Shown here: positions 35,964-45,125 of the stretch, in pieces
How the letters are laid out: each line of letters opens with the position of its first letter
How positions within the stretch are numbered: position 1 is the stretch's first letter
Assembly (NCBI GenBank): GCA_942492115.1
Contig: CALODL010000021.1
Coordinates: 248,001 to 312,000, forward strand
DNA length: 64,000 nucleotides
Direction of reading: 5' to 3'
DNA from: CALODL01 sp942492115
GTDB lineage: Bacteria; Planctomycetota; Phycisphaerae; UBA1845; CAIVHJ01
The notes under the pieces: model-generated
Told to the model about the DNA's origin: nothing
What the model saw: only the letters and a program-made list of their open reading frames with translations
Database searches by the model: none
Translations under genes and position numbers: made by a program

Positions 35964-38900
35964 TGACGCCGGAGCGGTGGCGCCAAGTCGAAGTGCTGTT
36001 CGAGAGCGTATGCGCACAACCCCCTGATGAACGCAGCCGATTCCTGGCGGTAGCCGCCGGCGATGATTCCGAATTGCGCAACGAAGTCGCCTCACTCATC
36101 GCCTCGAGTTCGCGCCACGACGCGCTCCTCGAACAACCCGCGTTCGGTGGCGTGAACCGCATCCTGGAGCGCGATCCCAACGACGATGATGCAACGCGGC
36201 TCGTCGGGGCGCGCCTCGGAGCCTATCGTGTCACGCGCGTCATTGCCTCCGGCGGCATGGGCACGGTATTGCTGGCCCACCGGGATGATGCACAGTTCGA
36301 GAAAAAAGTGGCCATCAAAGTGATCCGCCGTGGACTGGGCGGCGTCGATGCCCACCGCAAACGTGACGCCGTACGTCGCTTTCAGGTCGAACGCCAGGTT
36401 CTGGCCAACCTCGACCATCCGCACATCGCACGATTGATCGACGGGGGGACGACTGCAGGAGGGCGACCGTACTATGTCATGGAGTATATCGAAGGACAGC
36501 CGATCGATCGGTTCTGCAGCGAACAGGCGCTGGCCCCGCGCGACATTCTCAGCTTGTTCAGCCACGTTGCGGATGCGGTGCAGTATGCCCATCAGAAACT
36601 GGTCATTCACCGCGATCTCAAGCCCACGAACATACTGGTCACGGCGGCAGGAGAACCCAAGTTGCTCGATTTCGGTTTGGCGAAACCTCTGGACGATTCA
36701 ACTGTAACCGAGCACACGGTGAGTGGTGCTTTCATGGGCTCGTTTCACTACGCCGCCCCCGAACAGCTCACCCCCAAGCACGGCACCGTCGACACGCGAA
36801 CCGATGTCTATGCCCTGGGCTTGATTCTTTATCGCCTTTTGACCGGCCGACCACCCTATCCCATCAGCGGAACGATGTCTGATATCCTGAACCACATCGC
36901 TGATACGGACCCGCCACGACCGTCGCTCGTATCGCACGCAATCGATGACGAAGTCGACACCATCACACTCACGGCGTTATCCAAAGAACAGCACCGACGC
37001 TACCAATCGGCAGGCAGTCTGCGGCAGGATATCCGACGATATCTTGCCGGCGAACCCATCCTGGCCAAGGGTGACAGTCACTGGTATGTCCTGCGTAAGA
37101 CCGCGCACCGCTTTCGAGTCCCACTTGCACTCGGGGCGACGCTCGTCGTGTTGTTGGTTTTCTTTGGTATCGGCATGGCGTTGTCCGCGAACCGGGCACG
37201 AATCGCCGAGCGACGTGCCGCGGCCAGCGCCGCCTCACTCGCCGAAGCGCTGCATTTCAGCACGATTGAGCGGGGACGCGGCGGCGGACGCACAGGCAAT
37301 CCGGCGCTGGCTGAAAACTGCATCTGGCCGGAGTACCTTTCGCCCTCGGAACTGGCCGGAATCAAGCCCCGGGGCATACATGCCCATTGGGCGCTGCGCG
37401 AGTTGTACTCGCAACATCCTTGCCTGGCCACTTTGAAGAGCGGTTCACGCTTGAACATCGTGCGGTTCATACCCCATACGGACAACATTGCGACGCTGCT
37501 GACCAACGGTGATATCGTTATCCAGGGTACCCACCCGGCGCGGATGGAACAGCGCATTCCTGCCGACGTGCACCAGGCCGGTGCCATGGACGTCACGTCG
37601 GATGGACGGTGGCTGGCCCATGCGGGACGCGACAACACGATCGTTCTGTGCGACACAACGACCTGGCGTGCGACGCGGACGCTGCGCGGCCTGTCGGCCA
37701 TACCGACCTGGATGCAATTCAACACCGCTTCAACTCACCTGGTCGCCTCCAACGCCGAGGAAGTCATGGTGTGGGACATCGACACGACTACGGCTGTGTT
37801 GACACTGAATGTGCCAAACGGCGAACGGACCGCAACGCTCAGCCCCGACGCCAGCGCGCTGGCCATTGCCAGCCCACCCAATTTCGTCGACCTCTACGAT
37901 ACGGCCAGCGGAGTACGCACAACACGATTCGATCGCGCACAGCGCAGCGTCGCACAACTGAGTTTCGGTCCCGATGGCCGCCTACTCGCAGCCGGTGGTT
38001 GGGATGATGCCGTGCGTGTGTACGACGTTACCGACGGCAGCGTGGTCACGCACATCCCCGAGTTGTCGGCGTTTCCGCGCACCATGCGTTTATTCGAAAC
38101 AGCCGATGGGTTACTCAGGCTCGTCGCGGCGGGCGGCGACAAGATCCTGTACTTGTGGGATATTCCAAGTGGCGAGCAAGTGTTCACTGGAGCAGGACAC
38201 ACAGCAGGAATCATCGAATTCGATGTCGACATCAACCGCTCACTGATCGCTACGTCTGCTGGCGACCAGACGGTCAAGTTATGGGAAATGGCCCCACTGT
38301 TGAACATGCGTAAGTTCCTCGGCCACACGTCGACAGTGTTCAGTGTGTCCTTCGACCCTCAAGGGCAACGACTCGCGTCGAGTTCCGGACACGATGACCT
38401 GGCCATCAAGATATGGTCGACGACCTCTGGAGACATTCTGCATGATCTCCGCGGCCATACCGGCGTGGTTTCAAAAATCGCCTTCAATCCAGATGGCACG
38501 ATCCTGGCATCGTGCAGCTACGATGGCACGGTCAGACTATGGGATCCGGATAGCGGCCGGCATCTGCATACCTGGGACAAGCATTCGAGCACGATCAATT
38601 CTCTGAGCTTCACGAGAACGGGCGACGTTCTGGCTTCGGCAAGCGACGACAAGACCATTCGACTATGGAACATGGCCACGCTCGCAGAGGACGCGGTCCT
38701 GTTGCAAGACACGATTCGAATTCCGTCGGTTGCGCTGCATCCCTTCGACAACATGCTGGTCACCAGCGGGGGTTACAGTAAATCGATCGTTCTGTGGAAC
38801 CTCGAAACGATGACCCACCGTGAAATACCAGGTCACGAACTGTGTAGCAGGGCTGTCGCGTTCTCACCTGCGGGTCAATGGTTGGCTTCAAGCGGCGACG

Positions 38901-39280
38901 ACCATGTCATCCATTTGTGGTCGGGCCGGGCCAACGACCGCGGTCGACACATCCGGACACTCGAAGGCCACGATCGCGACGTTTTTGCTGTCGCATTCAG
39001 TTCCGACGGCTCCATCCTGGCCTCCGGCGATCGCGATGGCGATATCAAGCTGTGGGAAACGTCCACGGGCCTGTGTCTGGCGACACTGGCAGGCCATCGT
39101 GACATGGTATTCTCTGTCATGTTCAGTCCAGACGATCGATTCCTCGCTTCGGGAAGCCGTGACACCGTCGTCGGCCTGTGGGATCTGCAGTACTACGATC
39201 GACACATCGAAGGCAACCGCGCCCACCAGGCAGCGCGTGTGGCGCGCCGCCAACATTCCATCGAAACGTCCGCACAATAA
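35963..39280 (+). CDS. Transmembrane Ser/Thr protein kinase with WD40 sensor domain
   Basis: 1105 residues; ATG at 35963 with AAGGAG at 35949-35954. The first ~80 residues are the helical PRWxxVEVLFESVCAQPPDE-type region common in these kinases. The kinase domain (~85-375) has ASGGMG, VAIKV, HRDLKPTN, LDFGLAK and AAPEQ, hence active by sequence. One transmembrane helix (LGATLVVLLVFFGIGMAL) follows. The outer ~650 residues are WD40 repeats, around a dozen, the best near the end (DIKLWETSTGLCLATLAGH, RDTVVGLWDLQYYD), making one or two propellers. Translationally coupled to the ECF sigma gene. Probably senses a periplasmic or surface partner and signals to sigma-dependent transcription. Confidence 0.9.
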   Translation: MTPERWRQVEVLFESVCAQPPDERSRFLAVAAGDDSELRNEVASLIASSSRHDALLEQPAFGGVNRILERDPNDDDATRLVGARLGAYRVTRVIASGGMGTVLLAHRDDAQFEKKVAIKVIRRGLGGVDAHRKRDAVRRFQVERQVLANLDHPHIARLIDGGTTAGGRPYYVMEYIEGQPIDRFCSEQALAPRDILSLFSHVADAVQYAHQKLVIHRDLKPTNILVTAAGEPKLLDFGLAKPLDDSTVTEHTVSGAFMGSFHYAAPEQLTPKHGTVDTRTDVYALGLILYRLLTGRPPYPISGTMSDILNHIADTDPPRPSLVSHAIDDEVDTITLTALSKEQHRRYQSAGSLRQDIRRYLAGEPILAKGDSHWYVLRKTAHRFRVPLALGATLVVLLVFFGIGMALSANRARIAERRAAASAASLAEALHFSTIERGRGGGRTGNPALAENCIWPEYLSPSELAGIKPRGIHAHWALRELYSQHPCLATLKSGSRLNIVRFIPHTDNIATLLTNGDIVIQGTHPARMEQRIPADVHQAGAMDVTSDGRWLAHAGRDNTIVLCDTTTWRATRTLRGLSAIPTWMQFNTASTHLVASNAEEVMVWDIDTTTAVLTLNVPNGERTATLSPDASALAIASPPNFVDLYDTASGVRTTRFDRAQRSVAQLSFGPDGRLLAAGGWDDAVRVYDVTDGSVVTHIPELSAFPRTMRLFETADGLLRLVAAGGDKILYLWDIPSGEQVFTGAGHTAGIIEFDVDINRSLIATSAGDQTVKLWEMAPLLNMRKFLGHTSTVFSVSFDPQGQRLASSSGHDDLAIKIWSTTSGDILHDLRGHTGVVSKIAFNPDGTILASCSYDGTVRLWDPDSGRHLHTWDKHSSTINSLSFTRTGDVLASASDDKTIRLWNMATLAEDAVLLQDTIRIPSVALHPFDNMLVTSGGYSKSIVLWNLETMTHREIPGHELCSRAVAFSPAGQWLASSGDDHVIHLWSGRANDRGRHIRTLEGHDRDVFAVAFSSDGSILASGDRDGDIKLWETSTGLCLATLAGHRDMVFSVMFSPDDRFLASGSRDTVVGLWDLQYYDRHIEGNRAHQAARVARRQHSIETSAQ

Positions 39281-39289
39281 AACACCTCC

Positions 39290-39460
39290 TCAGCAGAAAC
39301 TATGGTCGCGTTCTTGATTGGGGCAGGTTTCCAAGTGCGTGATAGATGACCACGAGCGTCATTAAGCAACAACATTAAACGGGCTTCGAGCGCTGCTTCC
39401 TGGCCAGCTCCAAGAGTCAGAAGACGAGGGAGCTATCGAGCTTCCACGGGTTCTGCTGGA
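39290..39460. other. Conserved non-coding inverted-repeat element, copy 2
   Basis: TCAGCAGAAACTATGG (39290-39305) faces CCACGGGTTCTGCTGGA (39444-39460), imperfectly complementary. The left arm and 39408-39460 resemble copy 1 at 30421-30501 in order and orientation, but the space between the arms is about 90 nt longer. It sits between the WD40 kinase stop and the terminator of the minus-strand gene ending at 39530. Confidence 0.45.
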
Positions 39461-39473
39461 AAGCCATAAAGAA

Positions 39474-39501
39474 GGCCCGGCGCATCGTGATGCGCCGGGC
39501 C
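39474..39501 (-). terminator. Rho-independent terminator of the 39530 gene
   Basis: A perfect 13-bp stem (GGCCCGGCGCATC/GATGCGCCGGGCC) with a 2-nt spacer; the minus strand then reads TTCTTTATGG. It lies 29 nt past the stop at 39530. Confidence 0.85.
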
Positions 39502-39529
39502 AGTTCACATTGTTCAACTCAACTCGGTA

Positions 39530-41314
39530 TCACCCACCGACAGGTGGATGAATCTGGAGGTTGCCATTGAAGTAGTTGTAGACTTCGTAAATGACATCCG
39601 TCTTGTTGAGCGCTTCGCCGGGCATGACGCCCTCATAAATGGTGATACGATAGAAGTCCGGGCAATCGCAGGGTGCGATCTCGCCAGCATGCCCGTCTGG
39701 CGAACATCCTTCAGCCGGATCCTGGCCACCGAATACGTGACGATCACCATCGCGTCCACGCTGACCGGCACCCCGTGACCGCAGGGCATTGCCGTGGCGG
39801 TCCGATGCCGAGCCCGGTTCGCCCAGATCTTCGATGTGCACCTCGAACCAGTGCAGGGTTTCCTTGGCGATCACACCATCAAGATCGTCGCTGGCGTTGT
39901 GCAGGTTCTTGAATGTCCCGACGCCTTCGAAGTCAATCTGCTTCGCGGGCGCCGGTCGGGCCTGCATACACCAACCGGGATCACTGCACACGACGAGATC
40001 GATCTCGGTCTCATCCGGTGCACTGGCCGTTCCTGCGTGGAAGATGAACTTCTGGTTGCCTGGGCCCTTACGTTCATGGTGCGTCCACTCACCAAAGGGT
40101 TGTGGCTGACTGGCGGTCGGCGCGCCGGCCTGACCACCGAAGGTGTATTCGTGGCCATCGAACTCGCTGTTACCACCACCGGTCACGCGACACTCCAGGC
40201 CGCACTCGCCATTGTCCTCGTTGATGCATTCGCCGTCATCGCATGAGTCATCCGTACATGGATCCTCGTCATCGCAATCAATCGGCGTGTTTTCACATTC
40301 GCCGTCGACGCACTCGTCTGCGGTGCAAGCGTCTTCGTCGTCACAATCGATGGCTTCATTGACACACTGACCGTCAACGCACGAGTCCACCGTGCAATCG
40401 TCCATGTCGTCGCAGCTGATCGGCTCGATCACACACTCGCCTTCCAGGCAGAATTCGCTGGTACAGCCATTCTGGTCATCACAGTTGATCGGCGCATTGA
40501 TGCACTCGCCCGTCTCACGGTTGCAACTGTCGATCGTGCAGGCGTCGTCGTCACCGCAGTCTTTTGGCGTGTTGATGCACTCGCCGTCGAGACACGTGTC
40601 GGTCGTGCATTCGTCACCATCGTCGCACATGCAGTAGACGATGTCGTCAATGGCACCGGAGCCGTTGAGCGTAACGTTCATGAACACGACACCCGGGATG
40701 TCGCCGAGTGATACCTGGGCCACGCCGTTGTCGCCCGGAGTCGGCAGGCTCTCGGTCGTGATCTCGACCATCGCACCATCGAACAGCGTGACGACAGCCG
40801 GATCCTCTTCGTCGGGCTCCGTGTCCAGAATCGTGATCGAATCGATGACCACGGAACCGAGAGCCGAGAAATCAAAATTCAACGACGCGCCCACAACATC
40901 GGCATCGTCGGGGTCGGCAATTGCAAAGCCGCTCGGGCACGTGCCATCCGCGGCCGCCCCGCCGTTCTCGTCGACGATCAACAGGTTGCCCTTGGCGATG
41001 CAGTTCTCGAAGGGCATGCCCATCTCACCAGCAATCCCCTCGCCGGGACCCGCCACAGTGCAGGTTTCATTGGGCGTACCCAGATCGACGTCACCGCCGG
41101 TCGGGGCGCTCGAATCGAAGATCACGGCAAGATTGCCGGCCAGGGTCGGATTCACGCCGTTGACCAGGACCGGGCCGGTCCCCCCGGCGCCATGGATCGA
41201 ATCGACCACGCAGCCAGGGTCGATCGACTCGAAATCGAGTACGTCAACCGTCTGAGCCGATACGATTGTCGCGCAAGCACACGACACGAACGTACAGATC
41301 ACTACTCTCTTCAT
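39530..41314 (-). CDS. Secreted protein with six Cys/Asp repeats and TGGG C-terminal domain (paralogue)
   Basis: 594 residues; AAGGAGAG upstream of the ATG, signal peptide ending at IVSAQ. It has the same plan as the 28412 protein: N-terminal beta domain (DVLDFESIDPGCVVDSIHGA ... NGSGAIDDIVYCMC), six Cys/Asp repeats (40627-40208; the second carries a two-residue insertion, CNRETGEC), and the C-terminal domain ECRVTGGGNSEFDGHEYTFG with KFIFHAGTASAP and FEGVGTFKN. The C-terminal domains of the two are more alike than their repeats. It lies 9 kb from its paralogue, separated by the LamG/dockerin gene and an ECF/kinase pair. Role unknown; probably surface or matrix. Confidence 0.85.
   Translation of the reverse strand: MKRVVICTFVSCACATIVSAQTVDVLDFESIDPGCVVDSIHGAGGTGPVLVNGVNPTLAGNLAVIFDSSAPTGGDVDLGTPNETCTVAGPGEGIAGEMGMPFENCIAKGNLLIVDENGGAAADGTCPSGFAIADPDDADVVGASLNFDFSALGSVVIDSITILDTEPDEEDPAVVTLFDGAMVEITTESLPTPGDNGVAQVSLGDIPGVVFMNVTLNGSGAIDDIVYCMCDDGDECTTDTCLDGECINTPKDCGDDDACTIDSCNRETGECINAPINCDDQNGCTSEFCLEGECVIEPISCDDMDDCTVDSCVDGQCVNEAIDCDDEDACTADECVDGECENTPIDCDDEDPCTDDSCDDGECINEDNGECGLECRVTGGGNSEFDGHEYTFGGQAGAPTASQPQPFGEWTHHERKGPGNQKFIFHAGTASAPDETEIDLVVCSDPGWCMQARPAPAKQIDFEGVGTFKNLHNASDDLDGVIAKETLHWFEVHIEDLGEPGSASDRHGNALRSRGAGQRGRDGDRHVFGGQDPAEGCSPDGHAGEIAPCDCPDFYRITIYEGVMPGEALNKTDVIYEVYNYFNGNLQIHPPVGG
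40208..40627 (-). repeat. 69-bp tandem coding repeats, six units
   Basis: Five 69-bp units and one 75-bp unit (the second) encode the Cys/Asp repeats of the 39530 gene. Confidence 0.85.
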
Positions 41315-41724
41315 TTCACTCTCTCCTTCACCGTGGGATGACAGAAATTGGCTGTGAGTTTTTACTCAGGCCCATCAAATCAGACAAGAAATATTTAGCC
41401 CCCCAAACACATACAGCAGATCGCACGGGACTCGAGTACGATCAACACCGGCAACGGCGCATATTGATAACGCAAAAAAACACGCGTTCCTACTGTGAGA
41501 ATGGTCATTTTCTCAGGAAACGGCCCATGTGCCCCATGTTCGCCATTACCCCAAATGACGTTGCTCAAGCCGCAGCCGGGACTTACGACCTGAGCCACGC
41601 GCCCAAACCCAGTCAAACAGAGTTGAGAAAACCTGCAGGCGCGGATCACCGTACTACGCGCTATAGATGAAGTCGTCCGCGGCGCCCGGACATACAATGG
41701 GATTGCGATTGGGCCTGCAGCACA
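41315..41724. other. Gene-free gap between the Cys-repeat gene and an ECF sigma gene
   Basis: The left end holds the Shine-Dalgarno of the minus-strand gene (AAGGAGAG on that strand). TACAAT at 41691-41696, 28 nt before the sigma ATG, is a candidate -10 box for the rightward gene. No credible ORF is seen; runs such as CAAAAAAACACG make it more AT-rich than its surroundings. Confidence 0.5.
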
Positions 41725-42354
41725 ATGAATTCCGACCACGACCATGACATCCAGACGCTGATCGAACGCGCCATCGCAGGTGATGGTGAAGCACTGAGTC
41801 ATCTGCTGTGCAGGTGCCACGGCGAGCTCCAGCGTCGGATCGCGGGCCGCATTGCCACCATTCACCGCGGTGCCTTTGATGAGGAGGATGCCATCCAAGT
41901 GACCTACATCGAAGCGTTCATGCGCTTCGAACAGGTCGGCGCACGCGACCTCAAGAGTTTCATGGCCTGGCTGACTGCCGTCGCCCGCAACAACATTCGC
42001 GATGCGGTCAGGGCTCTCGAACGTGACAAGAGACCGCCCCGCCACAAGCAGATTCAGGCCTCAGATGATTCCTATGTCGACCTCATGGCTTCGCTTGGAC
42101 GCAGCGCAACGACGCCCAGCCGCCACGCGGCGCGAACAGAAGCACGCGAAATCCTCGAGACTGCACTCGGCAAGTTGCCCCCGGATTACGAACAGGTCGT
42201 GCGCCTGTACGACCTTCAGGGCCTCAGTGCTCCGCAAATTGCCAACGAGATGGAACGGAGTGCTGCAGCGATACACATGCTCAAAGCCCGTGCCCACGAC
42301 CGGCTGGCCGAGATCCTCGGTTCCAGCGCGGGCCTCATGACGCACACATGGTGA
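41725..42354 (+). CDS. ECF-type sigma factor
   Basis: 209 residues. Region 2: GELQRRIAGRIATIHRGAFD, EEDAIQVTYIEAFMRFEQV and FMAWLTAVARNNIRDAVRAL. Region 4: LPPDYEQVVRLYDLQGLSAP with HTH QIANEMERSAAAIHMLKARA. It differs from the other two kinase-linked sigma factors of the window, so each pair probably has its own promoter specificity. The stop TGA (42352-42354) overlaps a kinase ATG at 42354, again as TGATG. Confidence 0.88.
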   Translation: MNSDHDHDIQTLIERAIAGDGEALSHLLCRCHGELQRRIAGRIATIHRGAFDEEDAIQVTYIEAFMRFEQVGARDLKSFMAWLTAVARNNIRDAVRALERDKRPPRHKQIQASDDSYVDLMASLGRSATTPSRHAARTEAREILETALGKLPPDYEQVVRLYDLQGLSAPQIANEMERSAAAIHMLKARAHDRLAEILGSSAGLMTHTW

Positions 42355-44900
42355 TGAACGATCCTGGCACACAACGGGAACCGGTCGATGCCGCACATCG
42401 TGCCGTAGCCTATGCCCGCAAACAGGCGGCACGGGCGTTCAATGCGCCTCTCGTGCCCACAGGGCCCCCGGGTTACACCCTCGTTCGACGGATCCACCAG
42501 GGTGGCCAGGGTACGGTCTACGAGGCGTTGCATGATGCCACGGGCCGTCAGGTGGCCATCAAAATCATGCACGCCGGTATCGGTCACAGCGCATACAACG
42601 AGGCTCGCTTCCAACGGGAAATCGAGATCCTTTCAGAATTGCGTCATCCACACATCGTTACGCTACATGACGGCGGCGCCACGCCAAGCCATCATTACTT
42701 TCTGGTCATGGACTATGTGGACGGACTGCCACTCGACGCGTGGATCCGCAGTCACGAACCCGATGTCCGCGAAACCGTCGAGTTATTCGAAAAAATCTGC
42801 GCGGCCCTGGCCGCAGCTCACCTGCGTGGCGTTGTGCACCGCGATCTCAAGCCCAGTAATATTCGGGTCGACCGCAATGGTGCCCCGCGGGTTCTCGACT
42901 TCGGGTTGGCCAAGATGTCGGGAGCCCAGGTCCACGGTGACATGACGGCCAGCGGGCAGTTCATCGGCTCGCTGCCCTGGGCCACCCCCGAGCAGGCCAT
43001 GGGTCGTCCGGAACGGATCGACGTACGGACCGACGTCTACGCCCTCGGGCTCGTGCTGTTCAACATGCTGACCGACGACGCACCCTATCCTGTCGATGGG
43101 CCCGTGCGCGACGTCTTGAACAACGTGCTCGAGACTACTCCGGCGCACCCCAATAAGCTGCGCCTTGGTATTTCCACTGATCTTGACACCATCATCATGA
43201 AGTGTCTGGCGAAGGAACCAGCGCGGCGCTACCTCAGTGCCGGCGAACTGGCGGCTGACATCGGGTGTTACCTGCGTGGCGACGCCATCGCTGCCCGGCG
43301 CGACAGCGCGTTGTACATCGTCAAGAAACTCGTCGGACGCCATCGGTGGCTGACTGCTGCCACGGTCGGACTCGTCGCACTGTCAGTCATCACCGCGATC
43401 ACGACCACGGTTCTCCTCCGGAGAGCGAACAGCGCCGAGAGCGAAGCCCGCGACATGGCCGCATTCGCTGCAGACCGCGCCGAGCATGCGCTCGAATCTC
43501 TGCGTTTTCTCGTTGCAGAAGTGGCGACGGAGTTGAGGCACAAGCCCCGCACGGTCGCGCTCAGGAAAAGAATACTCAACGGTGCGTATGAACGCATGAA
43601 CCAGTTGTCTGAAGAAGAGACCGACAACCCGGTGTTCTGGCGCCAACGTGCGCGGGCCCACGCCGGACTCGGTGAGATCGCCATGGACTTCCATGATCTC
43701 GAAAGTGCCCACATTCATTTTGACAAGTCGGCCGAGCTGCGCCGACGACTGGTTGGACTGGACTCGGTCACCCCTGACGACGAAGCGGACCTGTCGATCA
43801 GCCTCGTGCAGTTGGGTGATGTACAGGGACGCGAAAGCAATCATTCCGCCAAGTTCGAGCTCTACGAACAGGCGCTGGCCATTGACGAGGACCTTGCCAC
43901 GCGCTACCCCGACAACAACCATTTCCTGGACAATCTGGTATGGAGTTACGATCGGATCGGGGCGTATTATCGCAGCCTGGGGCAAGTGGTCGAAGGTAAG
44001 ACGTATCACCAGAAACAGGCGGAGCTGGCCCAGCACCTGGTCGATCGTGAGCCCACCAACGCCCTGCGGTGGTTCGGCCTGAGTATCGCCCATGAACAAC
44101 TCCTGACCGTCTGCAAGTTGGAGGACGATCCGGCTGGTGCCGCGGACCATTGTGCCGCAAGCATTGCCGCCATCACCCGCGCCATCGAACTCGATCCGGA
44201 ACATTCACTCTATCTTCGTCGGGCCTGCACTGTGTACGTCAACGCGGCCCGCATCCTCGGAATGGCCCGGCGTGACGAGCTGACAGATCGTGCCCTTCAC
44301 ATCGCTCATACTCTGCTTGCCACTGACCCGGACCATCCCGAAAACAGCCTGGTGTACGGATCGGCTTGTTCGCAAATTGCGTCTCAGGCCACTGCCGAGG
44401 ATTCAACGAAAGCAGAGAACTATTACCACAAGGCGATTACCGCCTTCGAGCATTGCTTGAGTGTCGCGCCGGACCACGACATCTGCGCTGCCCGACTGTT
44501 CCACGCCTGGAGCGGCGTGGCCGATGTCCTCAATACTTTAAGTGGCAAGCGCTACGAACAAGCGCGGAGCGACGTGCTGCGTGTCCTGCGCAGCGCGATC
44601 GACGACAACCGCGTCACGGACAGAATCCTGATCACGGCATGTCAGATTGCCAGTTTCCTTCCATTCGACGATCAGGCCGAGATGCAGACATTGCTCGAAG
44701 ACACCATCGCCGCCCACGGCGCGATCGTCAATCCACAACATGTCGCATTGATCGGCCGAGCCTACCAGCAACTCGGCCGTTGCGACCTGGCCGTTCCGTT
44801 GGCCCGGCAGGCCCGTGCGGAACTCGACGCCTCCTCCGTCACCGATCGCCGCGACGCCGAACGCATCCTGATCGAATGTGGCGAGACGGCCGTGGATTGA
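42354..44900 (+). CDS. Transmembrane Ser/Thr protein kinase with helical-repeat sensor domain
   Basis: 848 residues if started at the ATG overlapping the sigma stop (42354); an ATG two codons earlier (42348) is equally possible. The kinase domain (~35-320) is complete: HQGGQG, VAIKIM, HRDLKPSN, LDFGLAK and ATPEQ. A transmembrane helix (TVGLVALSVITAITTTVLL) is followed by a ~490-residue outer domain made of TPR-like helical pairs (FWRQRARAHAGLGEIAMDFH, FDKSAELRRRLVGL, YEQALAIDEDLATRYPDNNH). Third ECF sigma/kinase unit of the window; the sensor belongs to the TPR class, like the 20038 kinase, but is otherwise unlike it. Confidence 0.9.
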   Translation: MNDPGTQREPVDAAHRAVAYARKQAARAFNAPLVPTGPPGYTLVRRIHQGGQGTVYEALHDATGRQVAIKIMHAGIGHSAYNEARFQREIEILSELRHPHIVTLHDGGATPSHHYFLVMDYVDGLPLDAWIRSHEPDVRETVELFEKICAALAAAHLRGVVHRDLKPSNIRVDRNGAPRVLDFGLAKMSGAQVHGDMTASGQFIGSLPWATPEQAMGRPERIDVRTDVYALGLVLFNMLTDDAPYPVDGPVRDVLNNVLETTPAHPNKLRLGISTDLDTIIMKCLAKEPARRYLSAGELAADIGCYLRGDAIAARRDSALYIVKKLVGRHRWLTAATVGLVALSVITAITTTVLLRRANSAESEARDMAAFAADRAEHALESLRFLVAEVATELRHKPRTVALRKRILNGAYERMNQLSEEETDNPVFWRQRARAHAGLGEIAMDFHDLESAHIHFDKSAELRRRLVGLDSVTPDDEADLSISLVQLGDVQGRESNHSAKFELYEQALAIDEDLATRYPDNNHFLDNLVWSYDRIGAYYRSLGQVVEGKTYHQKQAELAQHLVDREPTNALRWFGLSIAHEQLLTVCKLEDDPAGAADHCAASIAAITRAIELDPEHSLYLRRACTVYVNAARILGMARRDELTDRALHIAHTLLATDPDHPENSLVYGSACSQIASQATAEDSTKAENYYHKAITAFEHCLSVAPDHDICAARLFHAWSGVADVLNTLSGKRYEQARSDVLRVLRSAIDDNRVTDRILITACQIASFLPFDDQAEMQTLLEDTIAAHGAIVNPQHVALIGRAYQQLGRCDLAVPLARQARAELDASSVTDRRDAERILIECGETAVD

Positions 44901-45125
44901 GTTCACTCGTGTAACCTCATACCAGCAATATGCTTACAACAGATCAACGCGTGCGGGGACCGATCCGCACAACGCAGGGCAACCCACAACGCGGTTGCTG
45001 GCGAGTTTCGGCGCGTATGTTGTAGTCGAGGCTGGACCTTGCGTCGCAAGCGTATGTTGAATCACGAACGCCGGGCCAGTAACGTGGAGGTGTTCAAGGC
45101 ACATACCCGCATCGAGGAGAAGCAC

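Noticed and set aside
43383..44204. 273-residue minus-strand ORF
   Set aside because: Antisense of the kinase sensor domain, no start signal and no recognisable domain.
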